DNA of 64,000 bases from Acinetobacter pragensis (GTDB lineage: Bacteria; Pseudomonadota; Gammaproteobacteria; Pseudomonadales; Moraxellaceae). The translations under genes were made by a program, and so were the position numbers. A model generated the notes under the pieces. The model was not told the origin of the DNA. It ran no database searches and saw only the letters and a program-made list of their open reading frames with translations. The stretch spans positions 1 through 64,000 of the forward strand of contig NZ_LUAW01000072.1 in NCBI RefSeq assembly GCF_001605895.1, in the 5' to 3' direction. The number at the start of each line of letters is the position of its first letter. Within the stretch, counting starts at the first letter, position 1. Of this stretch, positions 30,600-40,136 are shown piece by piece.

Positions 30600-31259
30600 T
30601 TATTTCATGAAGCCATTTTCCGCAAGAAATTCCATGCTGATTTTTGACTGCTCTGGCGCTTGCGCGGCTTTATCGCCCAGCAGCAAGCGTTCAATATAGC
30701 GCGCCAGCACGTCCACTTCCAAATTTACTTTAGCTCCAGCTTTCCATGTTCCAATATTGGTGCGCTCAGCCGTATGCGGGATTAAATTCAAGCTCAGAAT
30801 ATTGCCGCGCAAATGGTTGATGGTTAAGCTGATGCCGTCCACAGTGACAGAGCCTTTTTCGGCAAGATATTTAGCAATTTCTGCCGGCGCAGCAACTTCA
30901 AAATAAATTGAACGCGCATCTTCACGCACTACGTTAATTTCACCGACAGCATCAACATGACCACTGACAATGTGGCCACCAAAACGGGTGGTCGGCAGCA
31001 TGGCTTTTTCCACATTCACCGGCTGCCCTGCTTTCCAGCTGCCCAATGTTGTACGGTTTAAGCTCTCACGCGAAACATCGGCTGCATACCAGTTCGTGCC
31101 CCAGTCAATGACCGTCAGGCAAATGCCGTTAGTGGCAATCGAGTCGCCTAAATGCACATCAGACATGTCTAAATCGGTTTGAATGCGCAGCCGCACATCA
31201 CCGCCAACGTTCTGCACGCTTTCGACTTTGCCTAAACTTTCAATAATGCCTGTAAACAT
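30600..31259 (-). CDS. ribE: riboflavin synthase, alpha subunit
   Basis: This enzyme dismutates two dimethylribityllumazine molecules into riboflavin. The 219 residues are two similar lumazine-binding domains, each opening with an MFTGIIE- or SGHVDAVGEI-type segment. The catalytic N-terminal MFTGII is intact. ATG 31259 gives this standard N-terminus; the frame runs to a TTG at 31271. It is the last gene of the nrdR-ribD-methylase-ribE series. Confidence 0.95.
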   Translation of the reverse strand: MFTGIIESLGKVESVQNVGGDVRLRIQTDLDMSDVHLGDSIATNGICLTVIDWGTNWYAADVSRESLNRTTLGSWKAGQPVNVEKAMLPTTRFGGHIVSGHVDAVGEINVVREDARSIYFEVAAPAEIAKYLAEKGSVTVDGISLTINHLRGNILSLNLIPHTAERTNIGTWKAGAKVNLEVDVLARYIERLLLGDKAAQAPEQSKISMEFLAENGFMK

Positions 31260-31283
31260 AGCGGTACTCAATGATCTAAAGGG

Positions 31284-32576
31284 TTACCACAGCGCCAGCT
31301 GTGTGCTGACGCCGGAAGTGTCCACGCCGCCCAGCTCTGCAAAATGATGCAGCTGGCCAAGAAGCTGGCGGATAGGCGGGCCTGATTTTGCATGCGTATC
31401 GGTAATCACAATGAATTCCAAGACACGCGCGCGTTCAGACTGGCGCTGTTTGCTGACGCGGTAGCGCGGCACATCTTGAGTCAGCAGCGTCACGCGGCCG
31501 CGCTTCAAGTTCGCCTGCAGCAAATCGGCAGCCTCAATATTGCCGTCTGTAGAATAGCTGGTCAGAATAAACCGCGCATTAATAGTTTCCAATAATTTTT
31601 CATACGCCGCTTTCGCATGCTTAGATGAATTATAAGGACTTGGCCGCTCTTTACGCCATGCACGGTCAATCCCGCTCTTAAAGCCTTTGGTGTCCGGAGT
31701 CGGCAAATCGTTCTGATCCCACAGCGTCAGCGCATTCAGCACATGGTAATTGCTGCTGTACGCATGCTGGTTATACGGCGGATCCAAATAAGCGACATCC
31801 ACTTCAAAACCGGCCATTTGGCTGGCCAAGTGCTGTGCATCGACACACCACATTTCTGCCGCCGGACGCTTGGGATCGCCAATTTCACAAAAACGGCTGG
31901 GCGTAAGCCACAGCAGGGATTCAATCCGCTCCAGCGCAGTTTGGGTCTTGCCGCCCCAGCCATGGTGAAAGCTTTTGAATACACCTGACGTATTGCTGAC
32001 AAAGCTGGCTGAATATAACAGCGGCGCCAGCAATGCGCTCATCTCAACATCATCAATTGCGCCCTGCGCCTGCCAAGCCGCAATTTGCTGACGGATCGCA
32101 TCGATACGCATGCCGTTGCGGCGCTTAAAGAATAAACGGTCACGCGCCGGATCATAAATTTCGTCATTGCGCGGGCATAAATTATGCGTCACCCAGCCTT
32201 TGACTTCAGGCAGCCGGTTCAAATAGTCTATGGCCTTTTGATAGCCGCCCAGCTCTTTAAATGCCGGCGCTTCAACACAGGACAATATGGCGCTGTTCAG
32301 CGCATGGCTGTAGGGCTCCCAGTCATTGGCAATGACACGGTAGCCATTTTGGCGGGCCAGCCGTGACACCACGCCAGAACCGGCAAAAAAGTCAGCAAAT
32401 ATCGGCGCTCGGCCATCTTCACGTTTCAGTGTGCCCGTACTTTCCAGCGCTTCTAAAATCAGATGCAGCAAACGGCGCTTGTTGCCTAAATAAGGCACCA
32501 GCTGATGGAAAAGATATTCATCGGTAGTGCGGGCCGCGTGACGGCGTTTGTGATAAACCGTAGACTCTGAATTCAT
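31284..32576 (-). CDS. DNA adenine-N6 methyltransferase, D12 class
   Basis: This 430-residue methylase has the AdoMet-binding motif FADFFAGSGVVSRL near the start and the catalytic DPPY motif in YLDPPYNQHAYSSN. These define D12-type adenine methylases such as Dam and DpnM. No restriction gene is adjacent, so it is an orphan. Its ATG overlaps the ribD stop by four bases (ATGA). I recall an A. baumannii adenine methylase at this locus, named AamA (A1S_0222); this looks like its orthologue. The target sequence cannot be read from the protein. Confidence 0.88.
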   Translation of the reverse strand: MNSESTVYHKRRHAARTTDEYLFHQLVPYLGNKRRLLHLILEALESTGTLKREDGRAPIFADFFAGSGVVSRLARQNGYRVIANDWEPYSHALNSAILSCVEAPAFKELGGYQKAIDYLNRLPEVKGWVTHNLCPRNDEIYDPARDRLFFKRRNGMRIDAIRQQIAAWQAQGAIDDVEMSALLAPLLYSASFVSNTSGVFKSFHHGWGGKTQTALERIESLLWLTPSRFCEIGDPKRPAAEMWCVDAQHLASQMAGFEVDVAYLDPPYNQHAYSSNYHVLNALTLWDQNDLPTPDTKGFKSGIDRAWRKERPSPYNSSKHAKAAYEKLLETINARFILTSYSTDGNIEAADLLQANLKRGRVTLLTQDVPRYRVSKQRQSERARVLEFIVITDTHAKSGPPIRQLLGQLHHFAELGGVDTSGVSTQLALW

Positions 32577-33661
32577 AGTGTCTCTTGTGAAGGAATGAGC
32601 CTTAAGCGCACATCGCTGCCCACTTGGGCAACATCTATCAGCTTAAAGCGAAGCTGCTCTGCCATGCGGTCAAATTCCGCATTGAACATCGCGCGTGCTG
32701 AACGGCCTAAAAACGACGGCGCAATATAGCTGATCAATTCATCAACTAAATTCCCCTGCAAAAAAGCAGTCGAGAGTGTCACTCCGGCTTCCACCAGCAC
32801 ATCATATATCTGATACTGCTGAGATAGGGTCTGCAGCAATATTTTTAAAGGCTGTACATCTAATTGAGTGACGCCTAAATCAGCCAATTCCTGACGAAAT
32901 GGCCCCATCACCATGACCGTTTCAGCGTGCGCCAGTATTTTAGCGCTTAACGGCAGCCGCCCCTGACGGTCTAAGATCACCCGCTTGGGCTGCACAATGC
33001 CATTCAAGTTTTCAATATTCTTCAGCTGGCGCACATTGAGTTGGCAATCATCCGCCAGCACAGTTTCAATCCCGGTAATTACCGCGCCTGAAATAGCGCG
33101 CCAATGCTGTACGTCCAAACGCGCCTCAGAGCCTGTAATCCACTTCGATTCACCCGAGGCCATGGCCGTTCGGCCATCCAAGCTTGAGGCAATTTTCAAG
33201 CGGACATAAGGCGCACCTGTAGCAATCGCTTTTAAGAATCCTTTATTTTGCGCAGCGGCCGGTATTTCGCACACGCCCTGCAGCACATCAATGCCGGCAT
33301 CTTTTAAAATTTGCACGCCTTTTCCAGCAACCAAAGGATTAGGATCTGAACAGGCTATCACGACCCGCGCAATGCCTGCTTCGACCAGACCTTTAGCGCA
33401 GGGCGGAGTCCGCCCATAGTGCGCGCACGGCTCTAAAGTTACATAGGCTGTTGCGCCCCGCGCCTGTTCACCGGCTTGCTGCAGCGCAAAAACTTCAGCA
33501 TGCGGACCGCCGACTGGCGCAGTTGCGCCGCGCCCCACAATTTGATTATTTTTGACAATAACACAGCCCACGGCAGGATTGGGCCGTGTCCGGTAAATGG
33601 CTGCGGCGGCTTCAGCAATTGCAAATTGCATCCAGTCCTGATCAGACTTGATTTCAGACAT
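32573..33661 (-). CDS. ribD: riboflavin biosynthesis deaminase/reductase RibD
   Basis: RibD performs two steps: deamination of diaminohydroxyribosylaminopyrimidine phosphate and reduction of its ribose. The N-terminal deaminase has the zinc motif HAE ... PCAHYGRTPPC. The C-terminal half is the reductase (SLDGRTA, VEAGVTLSTAFL). I start at ATG 33661, which has a properly spaced GGAAAA; ATG 33667 is directly on that sequence. The 362-residue length fits the family. It lies between nrdR and the methylase. Confidence 0.95.
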   Translation of the reverse strand: MSEIKSDQDWMQFAIAEAAAAIYRTRPNPAVGCVIVKNNQIVGRGATAPVGGPHAEVFALQQAGEQARGATAYVTLEPCAHYGRTPPCAKGLVEAGIARVVIACSDPNPLVAGKGVQILKDAGIDVLQGVCEIPAAAQNKGFLKAIATGAPYVRLKIASSLDGRTAMASGESKWITGSEARLDVQHWRAISGAVITGIETVLADDCQLNVRQLKNIENLNGIVQPKRVILDRQGRLPLSAKILAHAETVMVMGPFRQELADLGVTQLDVQPLKILLQTLSQQYQIYDVLVEAGVTLSTAFLQGNLVDELISYIAPSFLGRSARAMFNAEFDRMAEQLRFKLIDVAQVGSDVRLRLIPSQETL

Positions 33662-33684
33662 GCTCATTTTCCATTTGAATGCGC

Positions 33685-34143
33685 TTATTGACCACGATGC
33701 TGCATTTGTTCAATTTGACGGCGGAATGCTTCAACATCCTGAAAGTCCTGATACACCGAAGCGAAACGCACATAAGCCACATGGTCCAGTGCAAACAGCG
33801 ACTGCATGACAATCTCGCCAATGGTCAGCGAGCGCACATCGCGCTCCCCTAAACGGCGGATCTGCAATTGGATATCGCTCAGCACCGTTTCAATCTGTTC
33901 TTGAGTGACTGGACGCTTCTGCAGCGCATGCATCAATGAACGGCGCAATTTCGCTTCGTCAAAAGGTTCACTTTTTCCATCCGACTTGATGACACGGGGC
34001 ATCACGACTTCGTAGCTTTCAAAAGTGGTAAACCGCTCGCCGCAGCAAACGCATTCACGGCGACGGCGGATTTGACAGCCTTCAGCCGCCAAACGCGAAT
34101 CGATTACTTTACTGTCAGCAGCGTTGCAAAATGGACAATGCAT
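33685..34143 (-). CDS. nrdR: transcriptional repressor NrdR
   Basis: NrdR is the ATP-cone repressor of ribonucleotide reductase genes. It has an N-terminal zinc ribbon (CPFC ... CVCC), followed by the FTTFE segment and an ATP-cone domain ([19 protein letters not shown]). At 152 residues it has the normal length. The nrdR-ribD linkage is widely conserved. It is the first gene of this minus-strand group. Confidence 0.96.
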   Translation of the reverse strand: MHCPFCNAADSKVIDSRLAAEGCQIRRRRECVCCGERFTTFESYEVVMPRVIKSDGKSEPFDEAKLRRSLMHALQKRPVTQEQIETVLSDIQLQIRRLGERDVRSLTIGEIVMQSLFALDHVAYVRFASVYQDFQDVEAFRRQIEQMQHRGQ

Positions 34144-34222
34144 AGCGGTTTAATTGAACAAATCAAGAAGGTTTTAGAGTGTAGCAAAAATTAAGAGTTT
34201 TGTAGAGCATTACGCAACATAT

Positions 34223-34252
34223 GGAAAAAAAACAGCCCTTTCGGGCTGTTTT
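34223..34252 (-). terminator. terminator of glnK-amtB
   Basis: AACAGCCC (34231-34238) pairs with GGGCTGTT (34243-34250) around TTTC. The A-run on its left gives a T tail on the minus strand after amtB. Confidence 0.85.
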
Positions 34253-34293
34253 ACACAATATATTGATATTTTATAAATTACTGTACTGAATTA

Positions 34294-35688
34294 TTATTCT
34301 ACACGCTCGCCGTGCTGGCTCAAGTCTAGGCCCATGCGTTCATCGTCAGATTCAACACGGATGCCAATCACCAGATCAATGACTTTCAAAATAATGAATG
34401 TCAGCACTGCAGAGTAAGCAATCGTGGCCAGCACGCCTTCGACTTGCACCCATAATTGATGCATTACATCTGTTGGCGCTTTGTCGCCCATAATGAACGG
34501 GCTGGCAAAGAATGCAGTTAAGATCGCGCCCACAATACCGCCAACGCCATGCAGACCAAACGCGTCTAAAGAGTCATCGGCTTTCAATGCGCGTTTCAGC
34601 GCAGTAATGCCCCAGAAACAGACCACACCGCCAATAAGGCCCATCGCCATCGCGCCGCCAACCGTTACAAAACCGGCAGCAGGAGTAATGACGACCAAAC
34701 CCGCTACTGCGCCAGATGCGCCACCTAAAACTGAAGATTTGCCGCGAACTACTTTTTCAGTAATCAGCCATGCTACAGCAGCAGCAGCAGCAGCCACTTG
34801 AGTAACGACCAGCGCATAGCCAGCAGAACCGTTTGCCCCCAAAGCGGAACCGCCGTTGAACCCGAACCAGCCGACCCACACCAAGCTTGCGCCGATTACA
34901 GTAAGCGCCAAATTATGCGGAGCCATTGATTCACGGCCCAAGCCCATACGCTTGCCCAGCATATAGGCAGCCACCAAGCCAGCCACACCCGAGTTGATAT
35001 GAACCACAGTACCGCCGGCAAAGTCCAGCGCACCGTCATTGCCTAACCAGCCGCCGCCCCATACCCAGTGCGTGATCGGTGCATAGACAACCACTGACCA
35101 AACTGTAATGAAGGCCACAAAAGCGCCAAATTTCATCCGTTCTGCAATAGAACCGGTAATGATGGCAACCGTAATGATGGCAAAGGTCATTTGGAAAATG
35201 ACAAAGAGAATTTCAGGAATTGTGCCTGTCAGCGCATCTGTTGTAATGCCCGACAGCATCAGTTTGTCCAGCCCGCCGACAAAGGCGTTGCCGGAACCAA
35301 ACGCCAGCGTATAGCCAATCACAACCCAAGTGATGCTGACAATCGCCGCCGCTACAAAGCTGTGCGCCATTGTGCTGAGGACGTTTTTCTTACGGACCAT
35401 GCCGCCGTAAAACAGCGCCAAGCCTGGAATCGTCATTAACAGCACCAACGCTGTTGAAACTAAAATCCATGCGGTATCGCCAGTATCCAATTTTGGTTCT
35501 TCTTCTGCAGGAGCAGGCGCCGCTTCTGCCGCTGCAACTGGCGCGGCAGAATTTTCAGCAACAGTATCCGATACCGCAGCTGAAGTAATTTCTGAGGAAG
35601 CAGGCGCTGTTACGGCCTCTTCAGCCCACGCAACAGAACCGCCTAAGAGTGCGCCAGATAAACTAAGCGCGAGTAGCATTTTTTTCAT
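34294..35688 (-). CDS. amtB: ammonium transporter AmtB
   Basis: AmtB is a trimeric inner-membrane ammonium channel. A signal peptide (to about residue 22) is followed by an unusual Ala/Pro/Glu-rich stretch of about 40 residues and then eleven hydrophobic helices. The conserved pore histidines are in TVVHINSG and FGLHGVGG. Total length is 464, slightly above E. coli because of the Ala-rich linker. It follows glnK by about 60 bases, so the sensor and channel are co-expressed. Confidence 0.95.
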   Translation of the reverse strand: MKKMLLALSLSGALLGGSVAWAEEAVTAPASSEITSAAVSDTVAENSAAPVAAAEAAPAPAEEEPKLDTGDTAWILVSTALVLLMTIPGLALFYGGMVRKKNVLSTMAHSFVAAAIVSITWVVIGYTLAFGSGNAFVGGLDKLMLSGITTDALTGTIPEILFVIFQMTFAIITVAIITGSIAERMKFGAFVAFITVWSVVVYAPITHWVWGGGWLGNDGALDFAGGTVVHINSGVAGLVAAYMLGKRMGLGRESMAPHNLALTVIGASLVWVGWFGFNGGSALGANGSAGYALVVTQVAAAAAAVAWLITEKVVRGKSSVLGGASGAVAGLVVITPAAGFVTVGGAMAMGLIGGVVCFWGITALKRALKADDSLDAFGLHGVGGIVGAILTAFFASPFIMGDKAPTDVMHQLWVQVEGVLATIAYSAVLTFIILKVIDLVIGIRVESDDERMGLDLSQHGERVE

Positions 35689-35747
35689 TCGTATCCCCCG
35701 ACCTATTTTGTGAGTTATAAGGTACTCAGCAAACTTCGTGCCAATCT

Positions 35748-36122
<375 letters not shown>

Positions 36123-36127
36123 TTATG

Positions 36128-36143
36128 TTCAATTTTCATGCCA
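36128..36143 (-). promoter_or_regulatory. candidate sigma-54 promoter of glnK
   Basis: Read on the minus strand, TGGCATG-AAAA-TTGAA matches the -24/-12 consensus TGGCACG-N4-TTGCA at all but two positions, with correct spacing. It lies about 42 bases before the glnK start. NtrC-type activation would make sense. I did not find a clear NtrC site. Confidence 0.5.
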
Positions 36144-36361
36144 AAAGCTCCAAGGTCGGGGAAATAGACACTTCCAGCATGAGATTTATTTATAACCTAT
36201 TTTAATGGCTTGTTGCGGTTTTAGACGCGAAAATTAGACATATTTATCATAAGAATTACGAGATTACCGTTCAGAACCCCGTATATTTTTGCTTCAAATA
36301 CTATAGTCTGCATTCAGGCAATGCTAAACTGGCCGCTCATCTGCATCAGACGGAGATAAAA

Positions 36362-36589
36362 ATGATTGAAACATTGCTGCAGGCCATTTTGGAACAGATC
36401 GATCAGCCTAAAAAAGATTTGGAACAGAATGTACGCGCATTGCTGAACGAAACAGTCAGCAAGATGGATTTAGTGTCCAAAGATGAAATAGAACGCCAGC
36501 GTACCGCGCTGAATAATGCAAACTTGCGTTTAAATGAGCTGCTCAAGCAAGTTGAAATGCTGGAATCAAAAATACAGAACAAAAAATAA
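36362..36589 (+). CDS. ubiK: ubiquinone biosynthesis accessory factor UbiK
   Basis: UbiK (YqiC, BMFP family) is a small trimeric coiled-coil protein that helps ubiquinone synthesis with UbiJ. The 75-residue product has an N-terminal amphipathic part, the LEQNVRALLNETVSKMDLVSKDE segment split across its middle, and a coiled coil to the end. Length and pattern match. It is followed by comM after 66 bases, a neighbour relation often seen in Acinetobacter. Confidence 0.88.
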   Translation: MIETLLQAILEQIDQPKKDLEQNVRALLNETVSKMDLVSKDEIERQRTALNNANLRLNELLKQVEMLESKIQNKK

Positions 36590-36655
36590 GCACTTTTTTA
36601 GTGCAGCATAAGACGCATAATGATTAAAAAAAATGCACTATAATGGAACAATAAT

Positions 36656-38143
36656 ATGTCTTTTGCCAAAATTTATACCCGCGGGCTATTGGGCCTGCAT
36701 GCCCCTTTAATTGAAGTTGAAGTGCATGTCAGCCAAGGCCTGCCTTCGTTAACGATTGTCGGACTGGCCGAAGCGGCTGTTCGGGAAAGCAAGGACCGGG
36801 TCAGGTCGGCCATCATCAATAGCGGATTTCAATTTCCAACCAAACGCCTGACCATCAATTTAGCCCCGGCGGATTTGCCCAAAGACGGTTCACGCTTAGA
36901 CCTCGCTATTGCTTTGGGCATATTGATTGCCTCTGGGCAATTGCCTGAAAATGCCGCTGAACATTTGGAATTTATTGGCGAATTGGCTTTAGACGGCCAT
37001 TTGCGTCCGACGACCGGCACATTAAGCATTGCAATTGCCTGCCAGCAGGCACAGCATCAGCTGGTTTTACCTGAGAAAAATGCGCAGGAAGCGTCTCAAC
37101 TGCCTGACTTTAAAGTCTTTGCGGCGCAGTACTTAAAAGAAGTCTGTGACCATCTCAGTAAAACTGCCCCGCTGCCTCAATATGCTGGGGATGGCCGCAC
37201 TGCAATTTCCAGCTATAAATTTGATCTGGCTGATGTCAAAGGTCAGCTCCGCCCGCGCCGGGCACTGGAAATTGCCGCTGCCGGAGGGCATTCTCTGCTG
37301 TTCCGCGGGCCTCCGGGCACAGGCAAGACTTTGCTGGCTTCACGCTTATCCAGCATTTTACCGCCATTGAATATGCAGGAAAATTTAGAAGTCGCCAGCA
37401 TTTATTCCATTGCCAGCGCAAAGCATGAATTCGGGCATCGGCCATTCCGCGCGCCGCATCATACCGCGTCTGCTATCGCGCTGGTGGGCGGCGGTTCCAA
37501 TCCCAAGCCCGGCGAAATTACACTGGCGCATTTGGGCGTGCTGTTTCTAGATGAGCTGCCTGAGTTTGACAGGAAGGTGCTTGAAGTGCTGCGCCAGCCT
37601 TTAGAATCCAGAGAAATTATTATTTCACGCGCCTCGCGGCAAATTACCTTTCCGGCCAATTTTCAGCTGATTGCGGCCATGAATCCCTGTCCTTGCGGCT
37701 ATGCATTCAATCAGGATGCACGCTGCCAATGCTCCCCCGATGCCATCAAGCGCTATCAAAACCGGATCTCCGGCCCGCTGCTGGACCGCATTGACCTGCA
37801 TATTGATGTTCCACCGCTGCAGGCCCATGAACTGCAGAATACACAGTCTGCAGAATCCTCTGCTCAAGTGCGTGAACGGGTGTTCAATGCCTATCAGCTG
37901 CAGATCAATCGGCAGAATTTTGCCAATATGGCGCTCAGCCCGAAACAGCTGGAACAACACGCCATTTTAGACAGCAGCGCTCAAAACATGATGAATCTGG
38001 CGCAGCAGCGCTTGAATCTATCTGCCCGCGCCTACCACCGCGTATTGCGTGTAGCCAGAACAATCGCCGATTTGGCGCAGTCCGAAAGCATTCAGACTCA
38101 GCATCTTTCCGAAGCGCTGTCCTATCGAGGGCAAATGCCTTAA
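36656..38143 (+). CDS. comM: YifB/ComM family AAA ATPase
   Basis: ComM is a hexameric helicase that promotes branch migration during natural transformation. The 495-residue protein has an N-terminal ChlI-like domain, the Walker A GPPGTGKT, a Walker B LFLDELPEF, a Cys cluster (NPCPCGY ... CQC) and a C-terminal Mg-chelatase domain. In A. baumannii this gene is the common insertion site of AbaR resistance islands. Here the frame is intact from end to end, so no island is present. Confidence 0.94.
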   Translation: MSFAKIYTRGLLGLHAPLIEVEVHVSQGLPSLTIVGLAEAAVRESKDRVRSAIINSGFQFPTKRLTINLAPADLPKDGSRLDLAIALGILIASGQLPENAAEHLEFIGELALDGHLRPTTGTLSIAIACQQAQHQLVLPEKNAQEASQLPDFKVFAAQYLKEVCDHLSKTAPLPQYAGDGRTAISSYKFDLADVKGQLRPRRALEIAAAGGHSLLFRGPPGTGKTLLASRLSSILPPLNMQENLEVASIYSIASAKHEFGHRPFRAPHHTASAIALVGGGSNPKPGEITLAHLGVLFLDELPEFDRKVLEVLRQPLESREIIISRASRQITFPANFQLIAAMNPCPCGYAFNQDARCQCSPDAIKRYQNRISGPLLDRIDLHIDVPPLQAHELQNTQSAESSAQVRERVFNAYQLQINRQNFANMALSPKQLEQHAILDSSAQNMMNLAQQRLNLSARAYHRVLRVARTIADLAQSESIQTQHLSEALSYRGQMP

Positions 38144-38180
38144 ATTAACCAAACTGAGCGCGGTTAAAGCTATACGTACA

Positions 38181-38217
38181 AAAAAGCCCTTGGCGCAAAT
38201 GCGCCAAGGGCTTTTAA
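38181..38217. terminator. bidirectional terminator between comM and a TorF-type gene
   Basis: A 13-bp perfect stem (38185-38197 with 38200-38212) with a two-base loop is flanked by A and T runs and serves both convergent genes. Confidence 0.9.
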
Positions 38218-38230
38218 AATAAATGAGTAA

Positions 38231-38995
38231 TTAGAATGTCTTGGTGAGTGTAAATACTGCACCTGTTTCGACCCCGCGGCTTTGCGCATCCGTCATGCCG
38301 TCGGTATCAATATTGGTGCCCACAGCTGCCAATTCCGCTGATGCGCCTTCAAGCGATTTAAAGCCGTAGGTCACGCCCACTTTCCAATCAATATAGTTAT
38401 CATCACCATTAAATGAATATTTATCTTCGTCATTTACAACTGTGTAGCCTAAACCTGCAACACCGCCAAAGCCTGAAGCGCCGAATGGAATAGAATAAGC
38501 CGCGTTGACATTCCAGCTGCTGGTATCCGCAGCCACATAATCATTGGTATAGTTGATATTGGTCAGCAGGCTGTCACCCGACGCCAGCACATCTGCAAAA
38601 GTCAATTTACCGTACAGTTCAGCCCAATTAAGGTCGCTTGCACTTGGGTAATTATAGTAAACCACACCGACATCCAGTACAGGCTTGCTGCTGAAACCTT
38701 CCAGTGTGGTTGCATAGCCAATTGACGGATCTAATTCTAAGCTTGGCGTGCCTGAACCGAAGTTCACATTAGAACCCCATAAGCCGAAATATACGCCTGA
38801 ATTATGCGACAGCGTAAAACCGGCCTGCACTGCTGGATCAGTTTCAGTTTGCGTCATGCCGCGGAAACGGTAATCCGTGGTTACCGCAGCGCTGCCGCCG
38901 AATGACAAGCCAAATGGCAGCGCAGGCGCATCTTCTGCGAACACAGCACCGGAAGCGGCAGTTAATGCAGTCACAGCAAATAATTTTTTTAACAT
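38231..38995 (-). CDS. TorF-family putative porin
   Basis: This 254-residue outer membrane protein has a cleavable signal (ends VFAEDA) and alternating beta strands with aromatic ends, finishing on a C-terminal phenylalanine (TLTKTF) as expected for BAM substrates. The opening of the mature part (AAVTTDYRFRGMTQT) is the hallmark of the TIGR02001/TorF family. I use ATG 38995, where the signal peptide begins; the frame is open to 39028. A second family member lies upstream. Substrate is unknown. Confidence 0.85.
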   Translation of the reverse strand: MLKKLFAVTALTAASGAVFAEDAPALPFGLSFGGSAAVTTDYRFRGMTQTETDPAVQAGFTLSHNSGVYFGLWGSNVNFGSGTPSLELDPSIGYATTLEGFSSKPVLDVGVVYYNYPSASDLNWAELYGKLTFADVLASGDSLLTNINYTNDYVAADTSSWNVNAAYSIPFGASGFGGVAGLGYTVVNDEDKYSFNGDDNYIDWKVGVTYGFKSLEGASAELAAVGTNIDTDGMTDAQSRGVETGAVFTLTKTF

Positions 38996-39365
38996 TGTGG
39001 AATCCCCAGCAGATTTTTTTAAACTCACTAGGAATTAGCAAACACTATGCCAACTTAGAAAAAGTACGTCATAAAAACTGAATCGATGTTTCTGAAAAAC
39101 CTTATTTATGAATATAGGATATTGTTTTATATATTAATTAAAACAATAAAAGCTCATTTGGACAAATTCTCACGCGCTGTACAACCGAATGCCCGCCACT
39201 TGCGGACCATAAATGTCTGCTGAATCTGCAACTTGTAACTATTTATAAATAACGCATCATTTTGAGTACATTTTTTAAGCAAGAAATATAAAAGTGCATA
39301 AAAAAAGTGCATAAACAGATATTCATGCACTTTGAAACAGTCGGAGCCTAGTTCATGCATTGCGC
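38996..39365. other. gap between the two TorF-type genes
   Basis: This AT-rich gap contains the promoter side of the downstream TorF gene. ATTGTTTTA (39121-39129) and TAAAACAAT (39139-39147) form a 9-bp inverted repeat that might be an operator. The terminator of the other TorF gene is at its right end. I see no gene. Confidence 0.5.
39302..39332 (-). terminator. terminator of the second TorF-type gene
   Basis: On the minus strand AAAGTGCAT and ATGCACTTT pair around a 12-base loop and are followed by a T-run. A further AAAGTGCAT copy at 39291-39299 is a short direct repeat of the arm. Confidence 0.7.
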
Positions 39366-40136
39366 TTAAAAAGCGTAATTCAATCCAATTAAGGTGTGAT
39401 CATCTAAAGATTCGCCCATCCGGTCCTGGCCGCCCCATACATATTCCACCACCACTTCTGCACCGGTCTTGCCTAATGGCTTCGCCAAACCCAAGCGCGC
39501 TTCTGAAAATACAGCGCTTTTTGCCGTGTCCACAATCGCGTCATCACGGCGGTTATTGTAAATATAGCCGCCAATTGAAGTTCTTAAGGCAAAATTCTGC
39601 GGCAATGCCTGTTCATATGCCGCGCTTAAATAGATATCACCGGCATTGCTGTAATTGACATCGGCCAGCATGATGCCCAGCCCCAAACTTAAGTTTTTAT
39701 AATCCAAATTGTTCAGCAGCTCTACACCCGTCGTACGGCGCTTTTCATTGCCATCCTCACTGTAGACTTTCCCGCCGTTTTGATAGACATAAGCTGTCAG
39801 CTGAGTTTTATAACTCCAGTCGTCATTCAGTGCATGGCCATAGCCGATATAAAAATCATGTTCAAAGCCTGAGTCTTTGCTGTCATCAGTCGAATCATAA
39901 TCTAGAGTCGAACCCCAATAGCCGGCAAAGGCGCCGCTGTTATGCGCGTATTCCAAACCAGCTTGTAAAGCGGCATCGTCATTTTCCACACCGCCGCGGT
40001 AAATGTATTTGCTTAGGATGGATGCACTGCCTGTCAGCGTGCCGCTTGCAGGCGCCTTTACTTCATCAGCCATTGCAGGCAGTGAGCCCAAAGCCAAAAA
40101 TACAGCCGCAGCCGCCTTTTGAGAAAAATTTGACAT
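39366..40136 (-). CDS. TorF-family putative porin, second copy
   Basis: This 256-residue outer membrane protein shares length, signal peptide, and the start of the mature part (SASILSKYIYRGG) with the neighbour at 38231. It ends in a terminal phenylalanine (IGLNYAF). The two are diverged paralogues in the same direction, probably from an old duplication. The middle is more acidic (DYDSTDDSKD). Each has its own terminator, so they are separate transcripts. Confidence 0.82.
   Translation of the reverse strand: MSNFSQKAAAAVFLALGSLPAMADEVKAPASGTLTGSASILSKYIYRGGVENDDAALQAGLEYAHNSGAFAGYWGSTLDYDSTDDSKDSGFEHDFYIGYGHALNDDWSYKTQLTAYVYQNGGKVYSEDGNEKRRTTGVELLNNLDYKNLSLGLGIMLADVNYSNAGDIYLSAAYEQALPQNFALRTSIGGYIYNNRRDDAIVDTAKSAVFSEARLGLAKPLGKTGAEVVVEYVWGGQDRMGESLDDHTLIGLNYAF

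Noticed and set aside
31284..32576. Restriction-modification system
   Set aside because: There is a methylase but no restriction endonuclease or specificity gene beside it.
36656..38143. Resistance island in comM
   Set aside because: The frame is intact over its full length with no inserted DNA.
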